Source: Frankia canadensis
GTDB lineage: Bacteria; Actinomycetota; Actinomycetes; Frankiales; Frankiaceae
Direction: 5' to 3'
Length of the DNA stretch: 45,666 bases
Assembly: GCF_900197875.1 (NCBI RefSeq)
Contig: NZ_FZMO01000212.1
Coordinates: forward strand, 1-45,666
Shown: positions 8,349 to 17,085 of the stretch, in pieces
Layout: every line of letters starts with the position of its first letter
Numbering within the stretch: the first letter of the stretch is position 1
Notes under the pieces: model-generated
What the model was told of the DNA's origin: nothing
Seen by the model: the letters and a program-made list of their open reading frames with translations, nothing else
Database searches by the model: none
Program-made: the position numbers and the translations under genes

Positions 8349-10103
8349 GTGCTCGAGGAGATTCGCATCCGCGGCCTCGGGGTCATCGACGACGCTGCCC
8401 TCGACCTCGCGGCCGGCCTCACCGTGGTCAGCGGCGAGACCGGCGCCGGCAAGACCATGATCGTGCAGGGGCTCGGCCTGCTCACGGGGGGCCGGGCCGA
8501 CTACGGCCTTGTCCGGCCAGGCGTCGAGCGGGCGTTCGTCGAGGGGCGGCTGGTCATCCCGGCCGACTCCGCGGTCGCCGCCCGGGTCCGCGACGTCGGC
8601 GGTGACCTCGACGACGACCCTGGCGGCGCCGTGCTGGTCGTGGGCCGGACACTGACATCCGAGGGACGTTCCCGCGCGCAGGTGGCGGGCCGTTCGGTAC
8701 CGGCGAGCGTGCTTGGGGAGATCGCCGAGGAGCTCATCGCGGTGCACGGCCAGTCCGAGGCGCAGCGGCTGCTGCGCCCGTCCACCCAACGGATGGCGCT
8801 GGACCGCTTCGCCGGCGACGCGGTCGCCGAGCCGCTGGCCCGTTACGGCGTCGTCCACGCCGACCTGCACCGGGTCAGCCGGGCACTCGCGGAGATCACC
8901 GAGCGTTCGCGAGAGCGCGAGCAGGAGGCCGAGCTGCTGCGCCTCGGCCTCGCCGAGGTGGAGCGGGTGGAGCCCTCCGCGGGTGAGGACGTCGCTCTCG
9001 ATGCCGAGCTGTCCCGGCTGGAACATGCCGAGACCCTGGTCCGCGCCGCGCGCACGGCGCACGCGGCGCTGATGAGCGACCCGGCGTCCGGGTCCGACGA
9101 CCCCGGCGCCGGCGATCTCGTCTCCGCCGCGCGTCGGGTGATCGCCGGCGACTCCGATCTCGACGCCGAACTCGCCGCGCTCGGTGCCCGACTCACCGAG
9201 GTCGGGATGCTCCTGACCGATGTCGCGGCCGACCTCGCCTCCTACGCCGAGGGTATCGACGCCGACCCTGTCCGCCTCGCCGACGCGCAGGAGCGCAAGG
9301 CCGCGCTGACGGCGCTCACCCGCGCGCACGGCACCGACATCGACGGCGTGCTGGCCTGGGCCGACCAGGCCGGCCGCCGCCTGCTCGAGATCGACGGCGC
9401 CGGCGACAGCGCCGAGACGCTCACCGCGCGCCGCGACGAGCTGACGGTCGAGCTCGCCCGGCTCGCCGCCGCGGTCAGCGCCGCCCGCACCGCGGCGGCG
9501 GAGCGCTTCGGCGCCGCGGTCGCCGCGGAGCTTGCCGGCCTCGCGATGCCCCGCGCCCGCGTGCAGGCCGCCGTCACCCAGCGGGACGACCCGGCCGGGC
9601 TGCCTGTCGGCGAGCGGGTCCTCGCCTTCGGCCCGTCCGGCGTCGACGAGGTGGAGCTGCGGCTCATTCCCCATCCCGGTGCTCCGGCGAGGCCCGTGCA
9701 GAAAGGTGCCTCCGGCGGTGAGCTGTCGCGGGTGATGCTCGCGATCGAGGTGGTCCTCGCCGCCGCCGACACCGGCTCGACCATGGTCTTCGACGAGGTC
9801 GACGCCGGCGTCGGCGGTCGCGCCGCCGTCGAGATCGGCCGCCGCCTGGCCCGGCTCGCCCGGACCCACCAGGTCATCTGCATCACCCACCTGCCGCAGG
9901 TCGCCGCGTTCGCCGACCGCCACCTCGTCGTGCACAAGGCTGACGACGGCTCGGTGACCCGCAGCGGCGTGATCACACTCGACGATGCCGGTCGGGTCCG
10001 CGAGCTGTCCCGCATGCTCGCGGGGCAGGAGGACAGCACACTCGCCCGCGGTCACGCCGAGGAGCTGCTGGCCGCGGCCGCGGCCGACAAGTCCCGTCCG
10101 TAG
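8349..10103 (+). CDS. recN: DNA repair protein RecN
   Basis: The 584-aa SMC-like ATPase has the N-terminal Walker A GETGAGKT at about residues 29-36, long coiled-coil arms in the middle (Ala/Glu/Arg/Leu-rich), and the C-terminal ABC signature GASGGELSR followed by Walker B MVFDEVDAGVGG. RecN acts in double-strand break repair. The GTG at 8349 (LEEIRIRGLGVIDDA follows) matches family N-termini; the upstream ATG at 8280 adds 23 unlike residues. No LexA box was seen before it, although recN is in the SOS regulon of many bacteria. Confidence 0.95.
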   Translation: MLEEIRIRGLGVIDDAALDLAAGLTVVSGETGAGKTMIVQGLGLLTGGRADYGLVRPGVERAFVEGRLVIPADSAVAARVRDVGGDLDDDPGGAVLVVGRTLTSEGRSRAQVAGRSVPASVLGEIAEELIAVHGQSEAQRLLRPSTQRMALDRFAGDAVAEPLARYGVVHADLHRVSRALAEITERSREREQEAELLRLGLAEVERVEPSAGEDVALDAELSRLEHAETLVRAARTAHAALMSDPASGSDDPGAGDLVSAARRVIAGDSDLDAELAALGARLTEVGMLLTDVAADLASYAEGIDADPVRLADAQERKAALTALTRAHGTDIDGVLAWADQAGRRLLEIDGAGDSAETLTARRDELTVELARLAAAVSAARTAAAERFGAAVAAELAGLAMPRARVQAAVTQRDDPAGLPVGERVLAFGPSGVDEVELRLIPHPGAPARPVQKGASGGELSRVMLAIEVVLAAADTGSTMVFDEVDAGVGGRAAVEIGRRLARLARTHQVICITHLPQVAAFADRHLVVHKADDGSVTRSGVITLDDAGRVRELSRMLAGQEDSTLARGHAEELLAAAAADKSRP

Positions 10104-10315
10104 CCGCGTGCGGCTGGCGGCCAGGACGCCGGCCAGCGGGCGGATCACCAGCCAGAAGCGGGTCGCCAGCAGGATCACCGGGCTGATCTTCATACCGCGA
10201 CGTTAGGCGGGTCGCCCGCTGTTGTCGAACGCGTGTTCCCATCCTGTGGATAACCGTGGTCATGGGTGTCAGGGCTGGTGATCGTCGTGTGGTCAGGGTG
10301 GCGTGGGCGATGGGT
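10104..10315. other. Intergenic region with a short hydrophobic minus-strand open start
   Basis: On the minus strand an ATG at 10193 begins a hydrophobic segment (KISPVILLATRFWLVIRP) and is preceded at 6 nt by TAACGT (10200-10205), a leaderless-type start. The frame then runs on through the antisense of recN, so a complete gene cannot be assigned; it may be the truncated N-terminus of a lost membrane protein. The rest of the region shows nothing recognisable. Confidence 0.3.
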
Positions 10316-10516
10316 TCAGCCGGGCGTCGAGTGGACCGGCGCACTGCAGGTGGTGGATGGAGCCGTGGACCTCGGCGGCAGTCCCGAGTCCGTGCCCATC
10401 CCGGCCCCGGCACACACCAGCAGGGCCCCGGCGCCCGCGAGCAGCGTCGCCGCCCCATCGAGAGACTCCTCGGCCGTGGCCGTGGCCGCGACCGCCGCCC
10501 GGGCCTGGGCCAGGGC
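10316..10516 (-). pseudogene. Relic of a Sir2-family NAD-dependent deacetylase N-terminus
   Basis: Immediately after the helR stop codon, and in the same reading frame, the minus strand encodes a helical lead-in followed by LLVCAGAGMGTDSGLP. This closely matches the NAD-binding GAGMGVDSGLPDFRG signature at the start of SIR2-family proteins. After the proline the expected DFRG is replaced by PRST, and the frame stops at 10316-10318. No start codon, no catalytic histidine and no zinc-binding cysteines remain, so this is a fragment of about 65 codons of a once longer gene. The identification rests on one motif. Confidence 0.55.
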
Positions 10517-10519
10517 CGG

Positions 10520-12721
10520 TCACGATGTCCGGGCCTGCGGGACGGTGGTTTCCGAGCGGAGGATGACGAGGTGCTGGGTCGCGCGGGTCATCGCGACGTA
10601 GCGGTCGACCACACCCGCGACGCCGGGACCGAAGGACTCGGGATCGACGAGGACGACCAGGTCGAACTCGAGCCCCTTCGACAGGTCCGGGGTCAGACAC
10701 CGGACGCGAGGCCGCTGCGGGAACGTGGCCTGGAACGCGGAGTCGCCGATCACGCAGACGGTTCCCTCCGGGTGGTCGGCCAGCCATGTGTCGAGGGTCG
10801 GCGCCAGCTCCGATACCGACCCGTACGCGACGGGGACGCCGGTGCCGCGGATGGAGGTCGGCACGTTGGCGTCCGGGAGGGCCGCCCGGATGACCGGCTC
10901 GGCCTGCTCCATGACCTCGCGGGGCGTCCGGTAGTTGATGGTCAGGGCGGCGAGGGTCACCCGGTCGAGTCCGATCCGCTCGAGTCGCTCCCGCCACGAC
11001 TCCGGGAAGCCGCGCCTGGCCTGGGCACGATCCCCGACGATCGTGAAGCTCCGCGACGGGCAGCGAAGGAGCAGCATCTGCCACTGCGCGTCGGTCAGCT
11101 CCTGGGCCTCGTCGACGACGATGTGCGCGAACGGGCCGGCGAGCAGATCCGCGTCGGTGCCCGGCGACGCGGCCTCGTCGACCAGGGCGTCGCGCAGATC
11201 CCGTCCGTGCAGCATCGTGATCGCCCCCTCGCCGTCGTCGTCGGCCGCGAGCAGGTTGTCGACGACTCTGGTCATGTGGTCGCGTTCGGCGGCGAGCGCG
11301 GCGTCGCGCCGGCGCCTGCGCCGGGCGGCCCGCGGGTCACCCAGGCGCTGGCGGGCCGCGTCCAGCAGCGGCAGGTCGGCCTCCGTCCAGGCGTGCGTGT
11401 GCGGGCGGCGCAACACGCGCGCCTCCTCGGGGCTCAGCCAGGGCGCGCACCTGCGTAGATAGGCGGGAACCGACCACAGGTCGGCGACGAGATCCGCCGC
11501 CTCGATCATCGGCCAGGCCCTGTTCAGGGCCGTGATCAGCTGCCGGTTGCGCCGCAGGGACCGGTGGACCTCGTCCGCCGGGACGCCGTCGGCCTCGGTC
11601 GCATCACCGAGCCTGTCCGCGAGGATCATGATCAGTTCGTCGAGGATCTGGCCACGTGCCTCGTTGTGGGGGGTGCCGGGATCCGGTGCGCCGAACGCCT
11701 CGGCCCAGTCGTCGACGCTGAGCCGAAGATCGGACCAGTCAGTGGTGACCGTCATACCTTCGCCCGGCGGCTCCTCGTAGAACAGTACGGCCGCCTCGAT
11801 CGCGCGCACCAGGTCCGCGGACGACTTCAGGCGGGCCACCTCCGCGTCGGGCTCCGGCACCGCCGTCGCCCCTTCGGCGACGAGGTCGCGCAGGGTACAG
11901 GTCCGCACGCTCTCCTCGCCGAGACTCGGCAGGACGTCCGCGACGTAGGCCAGGTACGGCTGATGCGGGCCGACGACCAGCACGCCGCCCCGACGGGGGC
12001 CGAGACGGGGGTCGGCGTGCAGCAGATACGCCGCGCGGTGCAGCGCGACGACCGTCTTGCCGGTGCCCGGGCCGCCGTCGACGACGAGCGCGCCGTCGGA
12101 GCCCGCGCGGATGATGGCGTCCTGGTCGGCCTGGATGGTCCCGAGTACGTCGCGCATCCGGGACGACCGGCTGGAGCCGAGGCTCGCGATGAACGCGGAC
12201 TGGTCGTCGAGCGCGGCGTGTCCGTCGAATCCGTCCGGGGTGAACACCTCGTCCCAGTAGTCGCTGATCCGTCCGCGGGTCCAGCGGTAGCGGCGGCGGC
12301 TGGCCAGGCCCATCGGCCGGGCGTGCGTGGCGCCGAAGAACGGCTCCGCGGCCGGCGCCCGCCAGTCGAGCAGCAGTCGGTGGCCGTCGCTGTCGGTGAG
12401 ACCGAGCCGTCCGATGTACACCGGCTCGGGGCGCTCGGAGTGGACGATGCGTCCCAGGCACAGGTCCAGGCCGAACCGGCGCAGGGCGCGCAGGCGGGCG
12501 GTCAGCCGATGGATCTCGAGATCGCGTTCCAACGCCTGCTGGCCGGCGCCGCCGGGTGCCCGGCGCACCACGTCGAGACGGTCGGACAGGTCGGCGATCG
12601 ACTGCGCCAGGGTCCTCGCGAGGGCGGCGAAATACCGCTCGTCGTCGGCGATCAGCCCCGGGTCGGCCTTGGCGGCCAGCTGGGCGGGAAGGCGGAACGC
12701 GCTGGTGGTGAGATGGTTCAC
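10520..12721 (-). CDS. helR: HelD/HelR-type RNA polymerase-associated helicase-like ATPase
   Basis: The ~733-aa superfamily 1 protein has Walker A GGPGTGKTVVALHRAAYLL, Walker B IVVDEAQELT, TINYRTP (motif IV-like) and VAMTRATQHLVIL (motif VI). The N-terminal coiled coil (LDVVRRAPGGAGQQALERDLEIHRLTARL) and the absence of a nuclease domain fit the HelD class, which removes stalled RNA polymerase from DNA. In Streptomyces the HelR subgroup displaces rifamycins from RNA polymerase. The start is uncertain: GTG 12721 has AGGA 8 nt upstream and gives the family-like N-terminus; an in-frame ATG at 12847 adds 42 disordered residues and abuts the RAE-like palindrome. Flanking genes suggest an insertion between recN and pyrG. 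Confidence 0.88.
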   Translation of the reverse strand: MNHLTTSAFRLPAQLAAKADPGLIADDERYFAALARTLAQSIADLSDRLDVVRRAPGGAGQQALERDLEIHRLTARLRALRRFGLDLCLGRIVHSERPEPVYIGRLGLTDSDGHRLLLDWRAPAAEPFFGATHARPMGLASRRRYRWTRGRISDYWDEVFTPDGFDGHAALDDQSAFIASLGSSRSSRMRDVLGTIQADQDAIIRAGSDGALVVDGGPGTGKTVVALHRAAYLLHADPRLGPRRGGVLVVGPHQPYLAYVADVLPSLGEESVRTCTLRDLVAEGATAVPEPDAEVARLKSSADLVRAIEAAVLFYEEPPGEGMTVTTDWSDLRLSVDDWAEAFGAPDPGTPHNEARGQILDELIMILADRLGDATEADGVPADEVHRSLRRNRQLITALNRAWPMIEAADLVADLWSVPAYLRRCAPWLSPEEARVLRRPHTHAWTEADLPLLDAARQRLGDPRAARRRRRRDAALAAERDHMTRVVDNLLAADDDGEGAITMLHGRDLRDALVDEAASPGTDADLLAGPFAHIVVDEAQELTDAQWQMLLLRCPSRSFTIVGDRAQARRGFPESWRERLERIGLDRVTLAALTINYRTPREVMEQAEPVIRAALPDANVPTSIRGTGVPVAYGSVSELAPTLDTWLADHPEGTVCVIGDSAFQATFPQRPRVRCLTPDLSKGLEFDLVVLVDPESFGPGVAGVVDRYVAMTRATQHLVILRSETTVPQARTS

Positions 12722-12852
12722 ACGCACATCCTGGTGCGCCCGCGGCGCGGTGCGAGGCCCGCGCGGGACCCATATGTCGACGGCGACACGTGCACGTGGT
12801 GACTCCTGTTCCGCTGGCGACGACTCTGGTTGGCGATTCTGCGGCATGCCCC

Positions 12853-12871
12853 GGGTCTTGCCGCAAGCCCC
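12853..12871 (-). promoter_or_regulatory. Rifamycin-associated-element-like inverted repeat (RAE) upstream of helR
   Basis: The minus strand reads GGGGCTTGCGGCAAGACCC, an inverted repeat with 9-bp arms (8 of 9 paired) around a central G. It agrees with the 19-bp rifamycin-associated element as I remember it, which precedes rifamycin-inactivating genes and helR in actinomycetes. An AT-rich patch (CTAATTTATAGC, 12879-12890 on the minus strand) just upstream could supply the -10 box. Induction by rifamycins is inferred, not seen. Confidence 0.75.
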
Positions 12872-13621
12872 AGGGTGCGCTATAAATTAGAAGCGGCGGG
12901 GAGCCAGATTTGGCCTGCCCCGGGATCCCACCGCTCCTGTGATCTTTTCTCCGGCGCTTCCTGTTGATGTCGTCTGTCGCGATCGGCTTCGTGATCATGT
13001 GGCGATGCTGTCGGAAGGTCCAGCCGTGCCTGGGTGGAAGCCCTGACGGCGACGCCGGTCGACGCCGACTCCCATCCTTCTCGTCGCGGGTGTGGTCGTG
13101 TCTCACCGCCATGTGGTGACGCTCGCGAATGTTTGAGGTCGTGTTCGTCGGCTCCGGCGGAGCGCCGCCAGTGGGCGTCATTGTCAGCGGCGATTCGGCG
13201 CGCTACTATCGAACATGTATTCGAGTCAGGAAGTGCGTGGCAGGGCGGTCGATGATGCGCGGTGCGAATGCCGTCGGCCGCGCCGAAGCTCCGACAGGAG
13301 AACGTGATGCTTTCGTATTCTGGGCGCCGGTGGGTAGGCTCGATGTATCCGGACATTTGTCGCGATGATGGGAAGGGCGAGCGGTCACCCGGCGCGGCCC
13401 GAACGGTGTCGTGGCCCGGCGGCGGTGGTGCCGGTGCTGATCGACAGGTGGTCGTCCGGTCCGTTGCGCGTGGCCGTCCGCATGGTGTCCAGACTCCCGG
13501 GCTGGCCTCGGGGAGTCGGCGAACCGACGATCGGACGGCAACGGACCACTCGGAAGCTGTTACCGTGAAGACCCGTGGAGGCGTCGGGTCCGGACCGGCG
13601 GCGTGACCACGGGAGTTTCGC
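12872..13621. other. Intergenic region between helR and pyrG
   Basis: About 750 bp without an assignable gene, less GC-biased than its neighbours. It holds the helR promoter side (12872-12900), an SOS box at 13209-13224, a possible 38-codon ORF behind it (13252-13368), and the pyrG ribosome site (GGGAG near 13612). No frame shows convincing domain sequence. It could be the remains of an excised or decayed gene. Confidence 0.5.
13204..13224 (+). promoter_or_regulatory. LexA (SOS) box overlapping a -10 hexamer
   Basis: Bases 13209-13224 read TCGAACATGTATTCGA, which matches the actinobacterial LexA consensus TCGAAC-N4-GTTCGA at 11 of 12 fixed positions. The hexamer TACTAT (13204-13209) touches its 5' edge, a usual layout for a LexA-repressed promoter reading rightward. 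No recognised gene follows before pyrG, 400 bp away. Confidence 0.7.
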
Positions 13622-15493
13622 GTGGGCCAGGTGCATGTCACCAAGCACATCTTCGTCACCGGCGGGGTTGCGTCGAGTCTCGGCAAGGGACTGACCGCCT
13701 CCAGCCTCGGTCGACTGCTCAAGGCGCGTGGTCTGCGTGTCACGATGCAGAAGCTCGACCCGTACCTCAATGTCGACCCGGGCACGATGAACCCGTTCCA
13801 GCACGGTGAGGTGTTCGTCACCGACGACGGGGCCGAGACCGACCTGGACATCGGTCACTACGAGCGGTTCCTCGACGTCAACCTCGACGCGAGCGCGAAC
13901 GTGACGACCGGCCAGGTGTACTCGGCGGTCATCGCCCGCGAGCGCCGCGGCGACTACCTCGGCCAGACGGTCCAGGTCGTCCCGCACATCACCGACGAGA
14001 TCAAGGATCGGATCCGCCGGCTCGCGGGCGACCACGTCGACGTCGTCATCACCGAGGTCGGTGGCACGGTCGGTGACATCGAGTCGCTGCCCTACCTGGA
14101 GGCGATCCGCCAGGTCCGCCACGAGGTCGGCAGGGACAACGCGCTGACCGTGCACGTCAGCCTGGTGCCGTATCTGGCGCCGTCCGGCGAGCTGAAGACC
14201 AAGCCGACGCAGCACTCCGTCGCCGCGCTGCGCAGCATCGGTCTGCAGCCCGACGCGGTGGTCTGCCGCTCCGACCGGCCGCTGCCGGACTCGCTGAAGA
14301 AGAAGATCGCGATGATGTGTGACGTCGACGACGAGGCCGTCGTCGGCGCGCCCGACGCGAGTTCGATCTACGACATCCCCCGGGTGCTGCACCGGGAGGG
14401 GCTCGACGCCTACGTGGTGCGCCGGCTCGGGCTGTCGTTCCGCGACGTCGACTGGACGGAGTGGGACACGCTGCTGCGCCGGGTTCACCAGCCGGCGAAC
14501 ACGGCGACCATCGGCATCGTCGGCAAGTACGTCGACCTGCCCGACGCGTACCTGTCGGTCACCGAGGCGCTGCGGGCCGGCGCGTTCGCCACGGACACCC
14601 GGGTCGAGCTGCGCTGGATCACCTCCGACGAGTGCGCCTCGCCGGAGCGGGCCGCGGCGCTGCTCGACGGCGTCGACGGGATCATCGTCCCAGGCGGGTT
14701 CGGGGTGCGGGGCATCGAGGGCAAGCTGTCGGCGCTGCGCCACGCCCGCGAGAGCCGGATCCCGACGCTCGGGATCTGCCTCGGCCTGCAGTGCATGGTC
14801 ATCGAGGCGGCGCGGGACCTCGCCGGACTCGCCGGCGCGAACTCCACCGAGTTCGAGCCCGACACCCCCCATCCGGTGATCTCCACGATGGCCGATCAGC
14901 ACGAGGTCGTCGCCGGCACCCGGGACATGGGCGGGACGATGCGCCTCGGCCTCTACACCTGCGCGCTCGGCCCGGGCACGGTCGCCCGGCGCGAGTACAA
15001 CGCGCCGGAGGTCGCCGAGCGCCACCGGCATCGGTACGAGGTCAACAACGACTACCGCGACCGGCTCGCCGCCGCCGGCCTGGTGTTCTCCGGCACCTCG
15101 CCGGACGGCCGCCTCGTCGAGGTGGTGGAGCTGCCGGCGGACGTGCATCCCTACTACGTCGGTACCCAGGCGCATCCGGAGTTCCGCTCCCGGCCGACGC
15201 GGGCCCATCCGCTGTTCCGCGGCCTGGTCGCGGCCGCGCTCGTCCACGCCGACCGGCGACGCGGTGTGCTGCCGGTCGACCTGTCCGACGCGAGCACGGT
15301 CGCGGACGACACCCGCGGGGACGGCGGCGACGGGCACACCGTCGACCATGAGGCCGTGAGCGACGGCGCCAGGGCCGGCGGCAAGGCGCCGAAGAGCGCG
15401 CGGGGCAGGAACGGCTCCGCGGCCGGCGGAACGAGGGACGAGGCCCACCCGGGGCCGACCGCCAACGGCACCGCGGCCCTGGTGTCGCCGTGA
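13622..15493 (+). CDS. pyrG: CTP synthase
   Basis: The 623-aa enzyme makes CTP from UTP, ATP and glutamine. The synthetase domain (residues 1 to ~270) begins with [16 protein letters not shown] and contains [22 protein letters not shown]. The class I glutamine amidotransferase domain (~295-555) has GGFGVRG, the nucleophile cysteine in [10 protein letters not shown] near residue 385, and a HPEF motif near the end. The final ~65 residues form a Gly/Ala/Lys/Asp-rich tail absent from the core enzyme. The GTG at 13622 has GGGAG at good spacing. It overlaps the Nudix gene by GTGA. Confidence 0.97.
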   Translation: MGQVHVTKHIFVTGGVASSLGKGLTASSLGRLLKARGLRVTMQKLDPYLNVDPGTMNPFQHGEVFVTDDGAETDLDIGHYERFLDVNLDASANVTTGQVYSAVIARERRGDYLGQTVQVVPHITDEIKDRIRRLAGDHVDVVITEVGGTVGDIESLPYLEAIRQVRHEVGRDNALTVHVSLVPYLAPSGELKTKPTQHSVAALRSIGLQPDAVVCRSDRPLPDSLKKKIAMMCDVDDEAVVGAPDASSIYDIPRVLHREGLDAYVVRRLGLSFRDVDWTEWDTLLRRVHQPANTATIGIVGKYVDLPDAYLSVTEALRAGAFATDTRVELRWITSDECASPERAAALLDGVDGIIVPGGFGVRGIEGKLSALRHARESRIPTLGICLGLQCMVIEAARDLAGLAGANSTEFEPDTPHPVISTMADQHEVVAGTRDMGGTMRLGLYTCALGPGTVARREYNAPEVAERHRHRYEVNNDYRDRLAAAGLVFSGTSPDGRLVEVVELPADVHPYYVGTQAHPEFRSRPTRAHPLFRGLVAAALVHADRRRGVLPVDLSDASTVADDTRGDGGDGHTVDHEAVSDGARAGGKAPKSARGRNGSAAGGTRDEAHPGPTANGTAALVSP

Positions 15494-16113
15494 CCGCCGC
15501 GGGGCACCGCTACGAGGTCACCGAGAGTACGCTCGGCTACCAGGGACGGATCATCGCCGTGCGGCGGGATCTCGTCCGCATGCCGGACGGTGACGTCTCC
15601 CAGCGCGACGTCGTGGTGCACCCGGGGGCGGTCGGCGTGGTGGCGCTCGACGACGCCGGCCAGGTCGTCCTCGTGCACCAGTACCGCCATCCCGTCGGCG
15701 GGCCGCTGTGGGAGCTGCCCGCCGGCATCCTCGACGTGCCCGGAGAACCGGCGTCCGTCGCCGCCGCCCGCGAGCTCGCCGAGGAGGCGGCTCTGCGCGC
15801 CGGCCGGTATGACCTGCTCGTCGACGTGTGGTCGTCGCCTGGCATGACCAACGAGGCCTACCGCGTGTTCCTCGCCCGCGACCTGAGTGAGATCCCCGCG
15901 GCCGAGCGTTACGTTCCGGAGCACGAGGAGGCCGAGATGAGTGTCGCCCGGTTCGACCTCGACGAGGCCGTGGCGCGGGTGCTGCGCGGCGAGATCACCA
16001 ACGCGATGGCGGTCGTCGGCCTGCTCGCGGCCGCCCGCGCCCGTGCCGACGACTTCGCCGGGCTGCGCCCGCTCGACGCCCCCTGGCCGGGCCGACCCGC
16101 TCACAACGGCTGA
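15490..16113 (+). CDS. Nudix hydrolase, ADP-ribose pyrophosphatase type
   Basis: The 207-aa protein holds a Nudix box, [23 protein letters not shown], at roughly residues 78-100, with the REX2EE core intact (RELAEE) and one extra residue before the first glutamate, as is common in actinobacterial ADP-ribose pyrophosphatases. Family members cleave ADP-ribose to AMP and ribose 5-phosphate. The GTG start overlaps the pyrG stop, and the same pair (pyrG-Nudix) followed by xerD occurs in mycobacteria (Rv1699-Rv1701). Here two exported-protein genes intervene. Confidence 0.9.
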   Translation: MTAAGHRYEVTESTLGYQGRIIAVRRDLVRMPDGDVSQRDVVVHPGAVGVVALDDAGQVVLVHQYRHPVGGPLWELPAGILDVPGEPASVAAARELAEEAALRAGRYDLLVDVWSSPGMTNEAYRVFLARDLSEIPAAERYVPEHEEAEMSVARFDLDEAVARVLRGEITNAMAVVGLLAAARARADDFAGLRPLDAPWPGRPAHNG

Positions 16114-16203
16114 GCCGCGGCCCACGAGCCGGGCCCACGACAGCCGGGGCCGCCGGGCCTCCGTCAACCAATGACCCGGTCAGCCGGTCAGCCGGTGAGC
16201 TGG

Positions 16204-17085
16204 TCAGTCGTTGTGGACGAGGACGCCGGATGCCTCGTTGACGACGAGGGGCTGCGCGGCGGCCAGGTTCACCGCCTCGAGCGGGAACGCCTGCGCGACG
16301 CCCGGCAGTGTGAACGTGCCGTTCCAGGTGACCGTGAGCGTCACCTGGAACTGGCCCGGCCGTGCGTAGCCGTGGGTGACGTACGCGTCCGGATGGTCCC
16401 GCGGGGAGATCGCCGCATCGTACGGACGGCCCGGCGCGTCCGGACCGGTGGAGCCGTCACCGAAGTCCCAGTGGTAGTGGGGCACCGCGCTGATGGTCGC
16501 CACGACCGGCTGGTCGACGTTGAACGTGTAGGACGGCGGCGTCGGCGAGTACAGGATCGTGGCCAGGTTGGCGATACTGCGCCCGGACGGCGCGATGACG
16601 ATCGAGGGCTTCGGCAGCAGCCTGTCCCGCAGGTAGGCGGCCAACTCGGCCTGCACCTGGGCGAGGGGGATGCCGGCCGCGTCGGGCAGCAGGTAGTTGT
16701 TGCATCCCGCCATCGTCTGGTCGAACTGGGCACGCTGCTCGGGGGTCATCGCCGGGTCGGGGCCGACGAGCTCGTACAGGTCGCAGACGGCGGCGGGGTC
16801 GTCCGGGCAGTTCTGCCCGCAGGAGGCCGCCCGGCCGCCGCTGCGGCCGGTGGCGCCCACGGGAACGCGCGCCAGCATCCCGTTGCGGTACTCGTACTGG
16901 TAGCCGTCGGCGGTGGCGCGGGTGTCGCAGCTGCCCCAGAGCACGCCCGCGCACGGCACGACGGTCCGGCCGTCGGGCGCCGCCGCCGCGGGGCGCGCCC
17001 CGCCGAGGCTCGCCAGGCCGAGGACGCCGACGAGCAGGATCGCGGCGGTGAGGACGGAGCCGAGTCGCCGTGCGGACGCGCTCAT
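16204..17085 (-). CDS. Secreted PKD-domain protein
   Basis: The 293-aa protein starts with a clear Sec signal peptide (MSASARRLGSVLTAAILLVG, cleavage near ARPAAAA-AP). A PKD domain at about residues 180-265 shows the hallmark HYHWDFGDGST and the closing GYARPGQFQVTLTVTW. Four cysteines in the N-terminal mature part could form disulfides. PKD domains mediate surface protein or carbohydrate contacts; no enzyme motif is present. The ATG overlaps the stop of the upstream lipoprotein gene (ATGA), so the two are translationally coupled and may act together at the cell surface. Confidence 0.85.
   Translation of the reverse strand: MSASARRLGSVLTAAILLVGVLGLASLGGARPAAAAPDGRTVVPCAGVLWGSCDTRATADGYQYEYRNGMLARVPVGATGRSGGRAASCGQNCPDDPAAVCDLYELVGPDPAMTPEQRAQFDQTMAGCNNYLLPDAAGIPLAQVQAELAAYLRDRLLPKPSIVIAPSGRSIANLATILYSPTPPSYTFNVDQPVVATISAVPHYHWDFGDGSTGPDAPGRPYDAAISPRDHPDAYVTHGYARPGQFQVTLTVTWNGTFTLPGVAQAFPLEAVNLAAAQPLVVNEASGVLVHND

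Noticed and set aside
5646-10193. 1515-codon open frame on the minus strand
   Set aside because: It runs antisense to tlyA, nadK and recN. Long antisense frames arise by chance in such GC-rich coding sequence, and its protein shows no domains.
12880-13851. 323-codon minus-strand frame in the helR-pyrG gap
   Set aside because: No ribosome site, runs antisense into pyrG, Ser/Arg/Pro-rich noise.
13385-15448. 687-codon minus-strand frame across pyrG
   Set aside because: Antisense to a clear CTP synthase gene; low-complexity translation.
16170-16205. GGTCAGCCG repeats after the Nudix gene
   Set aside because: Only three short imperfect copies; no symmetric structure strong enough to call a terminator.
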